Origin: Actinomycetes bacterium
GTDB lineage: Bacteria; Actinomycetota; CALGFH01
NCBI GenBank assembly: GCA_030152105.1
Contig: JASLIH010000048.1
Coordinates: 1-5,188 of the forward strand
Direction of reading: 5' to 3'
DNA length: 5,188 nucleotides
Numbering within the stretch: position 1 is the first letter of the stretch; each line of letters opens with the position of its first letter. Positions 1-5,188 of this stretch are shown one piece after another. A model generated the notes under the pieces. The model was not told the DNA's origin and made no database searches. It saw nothing but the letters and a program-made list of their open reading frames with translations. A program made the translations under genes and the position numbers.

Positions 1-1196
1 TCGGCGACGACGTGAAGTACACGCTCAACGTCGACAACGACGGCGACGCCGTCGACGACATCGTGTGGGAGTTCCGCTTCTCGACCAAGGTCCAGAACGG
101 CAACACCTTCCTGTACAACACCGGTCCCATCAGCTCGCTGACGGACCCCGACTTCAACATCCGCCAGACCTACTCGGTGGCCAAGGTCGAGAACGGCCGC
201 CGCACGGTCATCGGCTCCGGGCTGCCCGTGCCGCCGGCCAACATCGGCCCGCGCTCGACGCCCAACTACGAGCAGCTGGCCTCCGCGGCCGTCGCCGGCC
301 TGAGCGACGGCAGCAAGGTCTTCGCCGGTCCCCGCGACGACCCGTTCTTCGTCGACCTGGGCTCGGTCTTCGACCTGGCCGGCCTGCGGCCCTTCAACCA
401 GGCCCACCTGATCCCACGGCCCACCGAGGCCGGGGTCGACGGGGTCAGCGGCTACAACACCCACTCGATCGTCCTCCAGGTCCCCATCAAGCAGCTCACC
501 GGGGACAAGAAGGCGCTCACCGGGTCCGACGACCCTGACGCGGTCATCGGCGTGTACGCCGCCTCCTGGCGCCGGCAGACCAAGGTCCTGTCGCCCAGCG
601 GCAACGACCCGTTCAGCCTGGGCAAGTGGGTCCAGGTCTCGCGCCTGGGCATGCCGCTGGTCAACGAGGTCGTCATCCCGCTGGCCAAGAAGGACCGCTT
701 CAACGCCTCCGAGCCGGCCGACGACGCCCAGTTCGGCAAGTTCGTCCTCGACCCCGAGGTGGCCCGGCTGATCCCGGTGCTCTACCCGGGGGTCAAGGTG
801 CCGGCGGCACCACGCAACGACATCGCCACCATCTTCCTGACGGGCATCCCCGGGCTCAACCAGCCCAAGAACGTCGTCCCGTCCGAGATGATCCGGCTCA
901 ACATGGGCATCGCGCCGAGCAAGAACCCCAGCCCGCTGGGGCTCCTGGGCGGCGACATGGCCGGGTTCCCGAACGGCCGCCGGCTCGCCGACGACTCCAC
1001 CGACGTCGAGCTCCGCGCGCTGGCCGGGGGCACCCCGTTCACGCCCGACTTCAACATCGCGCCCAACAACAAGCTGGGCGACGGCGTCAACACCAACGAC
1101 ACGCCGTTCCTCAACCAGTTCCCGTACGTGGGTACCCCCCACCAGGGGTACGCCAGCGACCCGCACTACGTCCGTGGCAGCGCCACGACTCCGTAG
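1..1196 (+). CDS. DUF4331 domain protein, 5'-truncated (C-terminal 397 residues)
   Basis: The reading frame is open from the first bases, and the codons before the GTG at 12 (Gly-Asp-Asp) continue the family pattern. That GTG is therefore an internal Val and the real start, with any signal peptide, lies outside the window. The family is recognised from GDDVKYTLNVDNDGDA near the visible start, followed by FLYNTGPISSL, NIRQTYSV, a GYNTHSIVLQVP segment, SRLGMPLVNEVVIPL, KDRFNASEPADDAQF, TGIPGLNQPKN, GGDMAGFPNGRRLADD, LGDGVNTND and a terminal FPYVGTPHQGY. DUF4331 proteins are usually exported and have no established biochemical function. No membrane segment is visible in this part. The Asp-rich DNDGDAVDD resembles a calcium-binding loop, but this is only a resemblance. 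The stop is TAG at 1194-1196 and the end overlaps the likely TPR start by 23 nt. Family assignment is strong; function is unknown. Confidence 0.93.
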   Translation, partial: GDDVKYTLNVDNDGDAVDDIVWEFRFSTKVQNGNTFLYNTGPISSLTDPDFNIRQTYSVAKVENGRRTVIGSGLPVPPANIGPRSTPNYEQLASAAVAGLSDGSKVFAGPRDDPFFVDLGSVFDLAGLRPFNQAHLIPRPTEAGVDGVSGYNTHSIVLQVPIKQLTGDKKALTGSDDPDAVIGVYAASWRRQTKVLSPSGNDPFSLGKWVQVSRLGMPLVNEVVIPLAKKDRFNASEPADDAQFGKFVLDPEVARLIPVLYPGVKVPAAPRNDIATIFLTGIPGLNQPKNVVPSEMIRLNMGIAPSKNPSPLGLLGGDMAGFPNGRRLADDSTDVELRALAGGTPFTPDFNIAPNNKLGDGVNTNDTPFLNQFPYVGTPHQGYASDPHYVRGSATTP

Positions 1197-2595
1197 CCGG
1201 CCGCTGGGAGGAGGGGCCCGGTCCTCCGGGCCCCTCCCCACCAGGCCGGCTCGTTCCCGCACCGGCCGTGCCGCCCTGGCCGCCGTGGTGGTGGTGACCG
1301 TGGCCGCCGGGCTGCTGGCCGGCCGGTTCCTGGTCGCCGGCGAGGACGGCGGCGAGGCCCGGGCGCCCCGGCCGGTCGCCGCGGCCGGGGCCGCGGCTGA
1401 GGTGGCCCGGCTCCAGACCGAGCTGCGCCGGCGCCCCGGCGAGCCCCGCCTGCTCACCCAGCTGGGCGTCGCCTATGTGGCCCGGGCCAGGGAGACCGCC
1501 GACCCGACCTTCTACGCCAAGGCGGCCGGGGTGCTGGGGCAGGCCTCCAAGCTCGACCCTGACGACCCGGCCACCATGGTCGCCCGCGGCCTGCTCGACC
1601 TCGGCCGCCACGACTTCGGTTCCGCCCTCACCTGGGGCACCAGGGCGGCCAGGGCCAACCCGGACCTGCCCGACGCCCTCGGCGTGATCTTCGACGCCCA
1701 GGTCGAGCTTGGCCGCTACCAGGCGGCCGTGGTCACCGCCCAGGCGATGGTCGACCGCAAGCCGGCCCAGGGCAGCCTGGCCCGGGTCTCGTACGCCCGC
1801 GAGCTGCTCGGCGACCCTGCCGGGGCGGTCGCGGCCATGGTCCAGGCGGCCGCCGCCGGTGGCGACTCGCCCGCCGACCGGGCCTATGTCCAGACGCTGA
1901 TCGGCAACCTGCACCTGGGGGCGGGTCGCCTTGCCCCGGCCGAGGCCGCCTACCGGCGGGCCCTGGACGGGCTGGCCAGCTACGGGCTGGCCGAGGTCGG
2001 CATGGCCAGGGTCGCGGCCGCCCGCGGGGACCTGGCCGGGGCGGCCCGGCTGCTGGAGCCGGCGGCCGCCCGCCTGCCCCTGCCCGCCACCGTGGCCCTG
2101 CTCGGCGACGTCCGGGCCGCCCAGGGCGACCGTGCGGCCGCTGCCACCCAGTACCGGCTGGTCCGGGTGATCGAGCGGCTCAACCAGGCCAACGGGGTGG
2201 CCGTCGACCTGGAGCTGGCCCGGTTCGAGGCCGACCACGCCCGTGACCCGGGCGGCGACCGGCGGCGGGTCGTCGCCATGGCCCGGCGGGCCCTGGCCGA
2301 CCGGCCGACCATCTACGCCCAGGACACCCTCGGCTGGGCCCTGCGCCAGGCGGGGACGCCCGGCGAGGCCCTCCCCCACGCCCGGGCCGCGGTCCGGCTC
2401 GGCACCCGCGACGCGCTGCTCTGGTACCACCTGGCCGCCGTCGAGGCCGACCTCGGCATGACCGCGGCCGCCCGCCGCCACCTGGCCGAGGCGTTCGCGA
2501 TCTCCCCCTACCTGACCGTGCGCGACCAGCCACACGCGCTGGCCCTGGCCGGGCGGCTCCACCTCCCCGCCCCAAGCCGGACGAGCGGCCGATGA
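1174..2595 (+). CDS. Membrane-anchored tetratricopeptide-repeat protein
   Basis: The 473-residue product has an Arg-rich N-terminus (about 1-32), one hydrophobic segment (about 33-55, Ala/Val/Leu-rich) and then an almost wholly helical, Ala/Leu/Arg-rich region. The positive-inside rule puts the repeats outside the membrane. TPR-like helix pairs are visible at about 93-132 (ends SKLDPDDP), 133-166 (ends RANPDLP), 167-200, 236-268 (GRLAPAEAAYRRAL), 269-303 (GDLAGAARLLEPA), 304-335 and 383-445 (GTPGEALPHARAAVRLG then MTAAARRHLAEAFAISP). Such proteins scaffold protein-protein contacts; no catalytic motif is seen. The GTG at 1174 is the only usual start codon in frame before the membrane segment; later GTGs at 1285-1294 would cut into it and lose the basic leader. 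No good ribosome site precedes 1174, so the start is uncertain. The end overlaps the transporter start, suggesting a functional link to it. Confidence 0.85.
   Translation: MAAPRLRSRPLGGGARSSGPLPTRPARSRTGRAALAAVVVVTVAAGLLAGRFLVAGEDGGEARAPRPVAAAGAAAEVARLQTELRRRPGEPRLLTQLGVAYVARARETADPTFYAKAAGVLGQASKLDPDDPATMVARGLLDLGRHDFGSALTWGTRAARANPDLPDALGVIFDAQVELGRYQAAVVTAQAMVDRKPAQGSLARVSYARELLGDPAGAVAAMVQAAAAGGDSPADRAYVQTLIGNLHLGAGRLAPAEAAYRRALDGLASYGLAEVGMARVAAARGDLAGAARLLEPAAARLPLPATVALLGDVRAAQGDRAAAATQYRLVRVIERLNQANGVAVDLELARFEADHARDPGGDRRRVVAMARRALADRPTIYAQDTLGWALRQAGTPGEALPHARAAVRLGTRDALLWYHLAAVEADLGMTAAARRHLAEAFAISPYLTVRDQPHALALAGRLHLPAPSRTSGR
1210..1237 (+). terminator. GC-rich hairpin just after the DUF4331 stop, possible terminator or attenuator
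   Basis: A perfect 12-bp stem (1210-1221 pairing with 1226-1237) closes a four-base TCCT loop, beginning 14 nt after the DUF4331 stop codon. No T-run follows, which is common for hairpin terminators in high-GC actinobacteria. If the TPR gene starts at 1174, the hairpin lies inside its codons 13-22, so it might instead act as an attenuator or affect translation. The stem is seen directly; its role is inferred. Confidence 0.6.
2592..2595 (+). promoter_or_regulatory. ATGA stop-start overlap, translational coupling
   Basis: The transporter ATG (2592-2594) overlaps the TPR stop TGA (2593-2595). The bases just upstream lack a convincing Shine-Dalgarno sequence, so the transporter probably depends on ribosomes finishing the TPR gene. 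This fixes the transporter start and supports co-expression of the two proteins. Confidence 0.7.
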
Positions 2596-4205
2596 GGCCG
2601 GTCGCGCGCCGCGGCGCTGTCCTGGCCGCCCTGGCCGCCATCCTGCTCGTGGCCGGGGCGACCGGGGCGGCCGCCCATCCCCTGGGGAACTTCACGGTCA
2701 ACACCTCCAGCGGCCTCCGGGTCGGGCCCGACCGGCTGGACGTCGACTACGTCGTCGACATGGCCGAGATCCCCACCTTCCAGACCCGCCAGGCCATCGA
2801 CACCGACCACGACGGCACGGTCGGCCCGGCCGAGGCCGCCAGCTGGCGCGACCGGGAGTGCCCTCGCCTGGCCGGCGGCCTCCGGGCCGCCGTCGACGGG
2901 CGGGCGCTGGCGCTGTCGGTCGCCGGGTCGGCCCTCACCTTCCCCAAGGGTGTCGGCGGCCTGGAGACCCTGCGGCTGGAGTGCGCCCTGGACGGGCACC
3001 TGCCGGCCGCAGGGGAGGCTGGTCGTTCCCTGACCTACGCCGACGGGAACCACCAGGGCCGGGTCGGCTGGCGCGAGATCACCGCCGTCGGCGACCGCGC
3101 CACCCTCGAGTCCACCGACGTCCCCGCCACCAGCACCAGCGCCCGCCTCACCGCCTACCCCAAGGACGAGCTCAGCTCCCCCCTGGACCAGCGCACGGCC
3201 AGCCTGCGGTTCCACCCAGGCGGCCCCCCCGCCCCCGCGGCCGCCCAGCCGGCGACCACGGCAGCCCAGCCGGCCACCTCAGCGTCCCAGACGGCCACGG
3301 CGGCCCGGCCGGCACAGCAGAACCCGGCCTCCCGCTGCGAGGCCCCCCGGAGGGGGAGCCTAGCCGGACCGGACACGGGGTGCTCCCGGTTGTCCACACC
3401 CTCATCGGGCGGGACCGGCGCACCGGCGCCGCCTGCCCGGGGCGGGGTTGACCGGGCCACGGCGGTGTTCACGGCGCTGGTGGGCGAGCGGTCGCTCTCG
3501 CCGGGGTTCGCGGTGGTGGCGTTGCTGCTGGCGGTGGGGCTGGGGGCGGCGCATGCCCTGGCGCCAGGGCATGGCAAGACGGTGATGGCGGCCTACCTGG
3601 TCGGCCTGCGCGGGACCCTGCGGCAGGCGGCGGTCATCGGGGCCACGGTCACCATCACCCACACCGCCGGGGTCCTGCTGCTCGGCCTGGTCCTGACCAC
3701 CTCCCGGGCGGTCGCGTCCGAGCGCCTCTACCCCTGGCTCGGCCTGGCCAGCGGCCTGCTCCTGGCCGGGGTCGGCACCGGCCTGCTCGTCCGCGCCCGC
3801 GCCGGCCACCATCCCCACCCCCACGACCATCCCCACCCGCATGGACACCACCATGACCACGGCCCGGCCGGGCGCCCGCTCGGCCGGCGGGGGCTGGTGG
3901 CCCTGGGGCTGGCCGGAGGGCTGGTGCCGAGCCCGTCGGCGGTGGTGGTGCTGCTGGGCGGGATCGCCCTCGGGCAGGCCTGGTTCGGGGTGGCCCTGGT
4001 GGTGGCCTACGGGCTGGGGATGGCGGCGACCCTCACCGGGGTCGGGCTGCTCCTGGCCCACCTGCGGACCCGGATGGACGGGCGCCTCCAGCTCAAGGCC
4101 GGGTCGCTGGCGGCCCGGGCCGGGCGGCTGCTCCCGGCGGCCACCGCCTCGGTAATCGTCGTCGTCGGCCTGGCCCTGGCCGTCAACGGCGCCGCCCAGC
4201 TGTAG
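2592..4205 (+). CDS. NicO/RcnA-type nickel/cobalt transporter with extracytoplasmic N-terminal domain
   Basis: The 537-residue membrane protein probably moves Ni2+ or Co2+; whether by import or efflux cannot be read from sequence. Residues 1-28 form a signal peptide with likely cleavage after GAAA, so the mature protein would begin HPLGNFTVN, a motif I associate with this subfamily. Residues 29-210 form an extracytoplasmic domain containing an EF-hand-type loop (70-81) and cysteines 90 and 131. Residues 211-286 are a Pro/Ala/Thr/Gly linker with three heptad repeats. The transporter part follows: predicted membrane segments at about 304-324, 344-370, 378-401, 434-462, 463-489 and 515-535. The first contains HALAPGHGKT (321-330), typical of NicO proteins; THTAG (356-360) lies in the second. 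An 11-His loop (406-423) lies between segments three and four. GLVPSPSA (443-450) sits where many relatives have PCP. Translation is probably coupled to the TPR gene. The family is clear; metal and direction are not. Confidence 0.9.
   Translation: MRPVARRGAVLAALAAILLVAGATGAAAHPLGNFTVNTSSGLRVGPDRLDVDYVVDMAEIPTFQTRQAIDTDHDGTVGPAEAASWRDRECPRLAGGLRAAVDGRALALSVAGSALTFPKGVGGLETLRLECALDGHLPAAGEAGRSLTYADGNHQGRVGWREITAVGDRATLESTDVPATSTSARLTAYPKDELSSPLDQRTASLRFHPGGPPAPAAAQPATTAAQPATSASQTATAARPAQQNPASRCEAPRRGSLAGPDTGCSRLSTPSSGGTGAPAPPARGGVDRATAVFTALVGERSLSPGFAVVALLLAVGLGAAHALAPGHGKTVMAAYLVGLRGTLRQAAVIGATVTITHTAGVLLLGLVLTTSRAVASERLYPWLGLASGLLLAGVGTGLLVRARAGHHPHPHDHPHPHGHHHDHGPAGRPLGRRGLVALGLAGGLVPSPSAVVVLLGGIALGQAWFGVALVVAYGLGMAATLTGVGLLLAHLRTRMDGRLQLKAGSLAARAGRLLPAATASVIVVVGLALAVNGAAQL
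2799..2834 (+). other. EF-hand-type loop coding segment in the transporter's N-terminal domain
   Basis: Residues 70-81 read DTDHDGTVGPAE, which fits the canonical EF-hand loop D-x-D-x-D-G-x-[ILV]-x-x-x-E at every key position. Flanking residues (about 60-69 and 82-90) could form the two helices. Only one loop is seen, whereas EF-hands usually act in pairs. The motif is seen directly; calcium or other metal binding is inferred. Confidence 0.65.
3240..3302 (+). repeat. Three degenerate 21-bp tandem repeats in the transporter linker
   Basis: Units at 3240-3260, 3261-3281 and 3282-3302 encode AAQPATT, AAQPATS and ASQTATA. They keep the reading frame and form the first part of the flexible linker between the extracytoplasmic domain and the membrane region. 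Copy number could vary between strains without breaking the gene. Confidence 0.75.
3807..3860 (+). other. Histidine-rich loop of the NicO transporter
   Basis: Eighteen residues (406-423) contain 11 histidines, mixed with Pro, Asp and Gly. Part of it is a direct 18-bp near-repeat (3810-3827 and 3828-3845) encoding HPHPHD and HPHPHG. His-rich loops at this place are typical of NicO/RcnA transporters and are thought to bind or sense Ni/Co. It follows the third predicted membrane segment. Confidence 0.85.
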
Positions 4206-4236
4206 GGGTCAGGACAGCACCCGGGCCAGCTGGGCG
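4193..4236. terminator. Bidirectional terminator-like inverted repeat between convergent genes
   Basis: A perfect 10-bp inverted repeat (CGCCCAGCTG at 4193-4202 and its complement at 4227-4236) spans both stop codons. Inside the 24-nt interval a further 4-bp stem is possible (4206-4209 with 4219-4222). The two genes' stops are separated by only 3 bp, so the terminator would be written inside both coding ends: each arm encodes an Ala-Gln-Leu in its own gene. Pairing is seen directly; termination is inferred, and no T-run is present. Confidence 0.55.
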
Positions 4237-4397
4237 ACCAGGTCGCCGACGATCTGGCCGAGGAGGACGACCAGCACCCCGCCCAGGGACACCAGGGCGG
4301 TCAGCAGCAGGGTGGAGAGCGGGTCGGAGGCGAGCGACGTCCAGTAGGCGTCGAGCACCACCCCGAGCAGGTTCTCGGGTCGTCGTTCCTGGTCCAT
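4209..4397 (-). CDS. Small single-span membrane protein, unknown function (62 aa)
   Basis: I do not recognise this protein. It begins MDQERRPENLLG, a charged N-terminus, then a mostly hydrophobic stretch with a clear membrane segment at about residues 29-47 (rich in Leu, Val and Gly), and ends in an amphipathic tail (IVGDLVAQLARVLS). Evidence that it is real: an ATG with a GGAG ribosome site 10 nt upstream, nearly all codons ending in G or C (exceptions are GAA and two CGA near the start), and a place in the gap between two convergent neighbours with no competing gene. It lies 79 nt downstream of uvrA on the same strand, so it may be read from uvrA transcription or from its own weak promoter. 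A role in DNA repair should not be assumed from this position. Confidence 0.6.
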   Translation of the reverse strand: MDQERRPENLLGVVLDAYWTSLASDPLSTLLLTALVSLGGVLVVLLGQIVGDLVAQLARVLS

Positions 4398-4407
4398 GGC
4401 GGCATTG

Positions 4408-4411
4408 CTCC
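4408..4411 (-). promoter_or_regulatory. Ribosome binding site of the 62-aa gene
   Basis: GGAG on the minus strand lies 10 nt before the ATG at 4397. The spacing is slightly long but usable, and it supports this start. Confidence 0.5.
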
Positions 4412-4433
4412 GTCGGCGAGGTTCGTCCGGTCC

Positions 4434-4464
4434 AGCATACGACGGGGCGGGACGGCCGTCTCCA
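4434..4464 (-). promoter_or_regulatory. Possible weak sigma-70-type promoter for the 62-aa gene
   Basis: On the minus strand TATGCT (4434-4439) fits the TAnnnT form of a -10 box, and TGGAGA (4459-4464) matches four of six bases of TTGACA. The spacer is 19 nt, longer than ideal. The -10 is the only AT-richer patch in the gap between uvrA and this gene. The call rests on weak consensus matches alone. Confidence 0.3.
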
Positions 4465-4490
4465 GGCGGCGTTCGCCTAGGAGGCCGTCC
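4450..4490 (-). terminator. Hairpin overlapping the uvrA stop, possible uvrA terminator
   Basis: An 8-bp perfect outer stem (4450-4457 with 4483-4490) encloses a 5-bp inner stem (4464-4468 with 4474-4478) around a 5-nt loop, with an internal loop between. It covers the uvrA stop codon and includes the possible -35 box of the next gene. No T-run follows. It may end or reduce uvrA transcription before the small gene. Confidence 0.4.
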
Positions 4491-5188
4491 GGGCCGCCTT
4501 CGCCCGCCGGGGCCGCTTGGCCTTGGTGCCGTTGGCGGCCGGGGGGTCGGCGAAGGGGACCGGCTCCTGGCCGAGCGGCACGGCCAGGAACTGCCCGGTG
4601 TAGGAGCCGGGGGTGCGGGCGACCCGCTCGGGCGGGCCCTGGGCGACGACCTCGCCGCCGCGGTGGCCGCCCTCGGGACCGAGGTCGATCACCCAGTCGG
4701 CCGTCTTGACCACGTCCAGGTTGTGCTCGATCACGATCACCGAGTTGCCGGCGTCGACCAGCCGGTGCAGCACCCCCAGGAGCTTGGAGACGTCCTCGAA
4801 GTGGAGCCCGGTGGTCGGCTCGTCGAGCACGTACAGGGTCCGGCCGGTGGCCCGCTTGGCCAGCTCGCTGGCCAGCTTGACCCGCTGGGCCTCGCCCCCG
4901 GACAGGGTCGGGGCCGGCTGGCCGAGCTTGATGTAGCCCAGGCCGACGTCGTTCAGGGTGACCAGGTGGCGGGCGATCGGCGGGATGTTCTCGAACAGTC
5001 CCAGGGCCTCCTCGACCGACATGTCGAGCACGTCGGCGATGGTGTGCCCCTTGTAGTGGACCTCGAGGGTCTCGCGGTTGTAGCGCTTGCCCTTGCAGAC
5101 CTCGCAGGGGACGTAGATGTCGGGCAGGAACTGCATGTCGATCTTGATCGTCCCGTCGCCGGCGCAGGCCTCGCAGCGGCCGCCGCGG
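4477..5188 (-). CDS. uvrA: UvrA, excinuclease ABC subunit A, C-terminal fragment (236 residues)
   Basis: UvrA is the cytoplasmic DNA-damage-recognition ATPase that works with UvrB and UvrC in nucleotide excision repair. Only about the last quarter of the usual roughly 950 residues is present; the gene runs off the right edge, and the Met at 5136 is internal. The visible part begins in the C-terminal zinc module, with CEAC and CEVC 19 residues apart (C-x2-C-x19-C-x2-C), followed by [12 protein letters not shown]. Next come the ABC signature [15 protein letters not shown], Walker B region [12 protein letters not shown] and the switch histidine in [16 protein letters not shown], then DLGPEGG. 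All expected second-ATPase motifs of this part are intact; the matching Walker A lies outside the window. The tail after the family core is short, with a basic stretch ([15 protein letters not shown]). The stop is TAG at 4477-4479. Confidence 0.98.
   Translation of the reverse strand, partial: RGGRCEACAGDGTIKIDMQFLPDIYVPCEVCKGKRYNRETLEVHYKGHTIADVLDMSVEEALGLFENIPPIARHLVTLNDVGLGYIKLGQPAPTLSGGEAQRVKLASELAKRATGRTLYVLDEPTTGLHFEDVSKLLGVLHRLVDAGNSVIVIEHNLDVVKTADWVIDLGPEGGHRGGEVVAQGPPERVARTPGSYTGQFLAVPLGQEPVPFADPPAANGTKAKRPRRAKAARTAS

Noticed and set aside
12..14. GTG as the start of the DUF4331 gene
   Set aside because: The preceding codons (Gly-Asp-Asp) fit the family pattern, so the gene continues beyond the left edge and this is an internal Val.
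1111..2562. Long minus-strand open frame (483 codons) opposite the TPR gene
   Set aside because: The product is Gly/Pro/Arg/Gln-rich low-complexity sequence with no recognisable domain. Long antisense open frames are expected where codons nearly always end in G or C, and the plus-strand TPR reading is clearly the coding one.
2508..3215. Minus-strand open frame across the TPR-transporter junction
   Set aside because: It is a shadow of two overlapping real genes and its composition is biased, with no motif. The similar open frames at 3402-4061 minus and 2858-3451 plus were set aside for the same reason.
3240..3302. Tandem repeats as a CRISPR or mobile-element remnant
   Set aside because: The units are contiguous without spacers, are multiples of three and encode a typical Pro/Ala/Thr linker.
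3341..3360. Hairpin-like CCCCCC/GGGGG stretch in the transporter linker as a terminator
   Set aside because: It lies inside an intact reading frame, pairs imperfectly with a bulge, and downstream codons clearly encode the membrane domain of the same protein.
5134..5136. ATG as a start of a short uvrA-like gene
   Set aside because: The frame stays open to the window edge and encodes the first CxxC of the UvrA zinc module, so the Met is internal.

Overview
The window looks like a chromosomal fragment of a very GC-rich actinobacterium. Codon third positions are almost all G or C, GTG appears usable as a start, and the UvrA fragment reads like an actinobacterial one. I cannot name genus or family from sequence alone. 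It holds five protein genes in two convergent blocks and no RNA genes, insertion sequences or CRISPR arrays.

Plus-strand block (1-4205). First comes the 3' part of a DUF4331-family protein (cut by the window's left edge). Next is a membrane-anchored tetratricopeptide-repeat (TPR) protein whose most plausible start overlaps the DUF4331 end. Last is a NicO/RcnA-type nickel/cobalt transporter with an unusual N-terminal extracytoplasmic domain; its ATG overlaps the TPR stop as ATGA. The order and overlaps suggest a single operon. A strong GC-rich hairpin 14 nt after the DUF4331 stop suggests partial termination or attenuation between the first gene and the other two. The transporter has a signal peptide, a perfect EF-hand-type loop, a Pro/Ala/Thr linker with three 21-bp repeats, six predicted membrane segments, a PGHGK metal motif and an 11-histidine loop. 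My working reading is an envelope-located divalent-metal system: transporter, TPR partner anchored outside the membrane, and a probably exported DUF4331 protein. The role of the DUF4331 and TPR members is inference only.

Minus-strand block (4209-5188). The C-terminal quarter of uvrA, the nucleotide-excision-repair ATPase, enters from the right edge. Downstream of it lies a 62-residue single-membrane-segment protein of unknown function with a recognisable ribosome binding site. Its stop lies only 3 bp from the transporter's stop, and an inverted repeat spanning both stops probably acts as a shared bidirectional terminator.

There is no non-coding stretch longer than about 80 bp. The best candidate for an under-described system is the DUF4331-TPR-NicO cluster.
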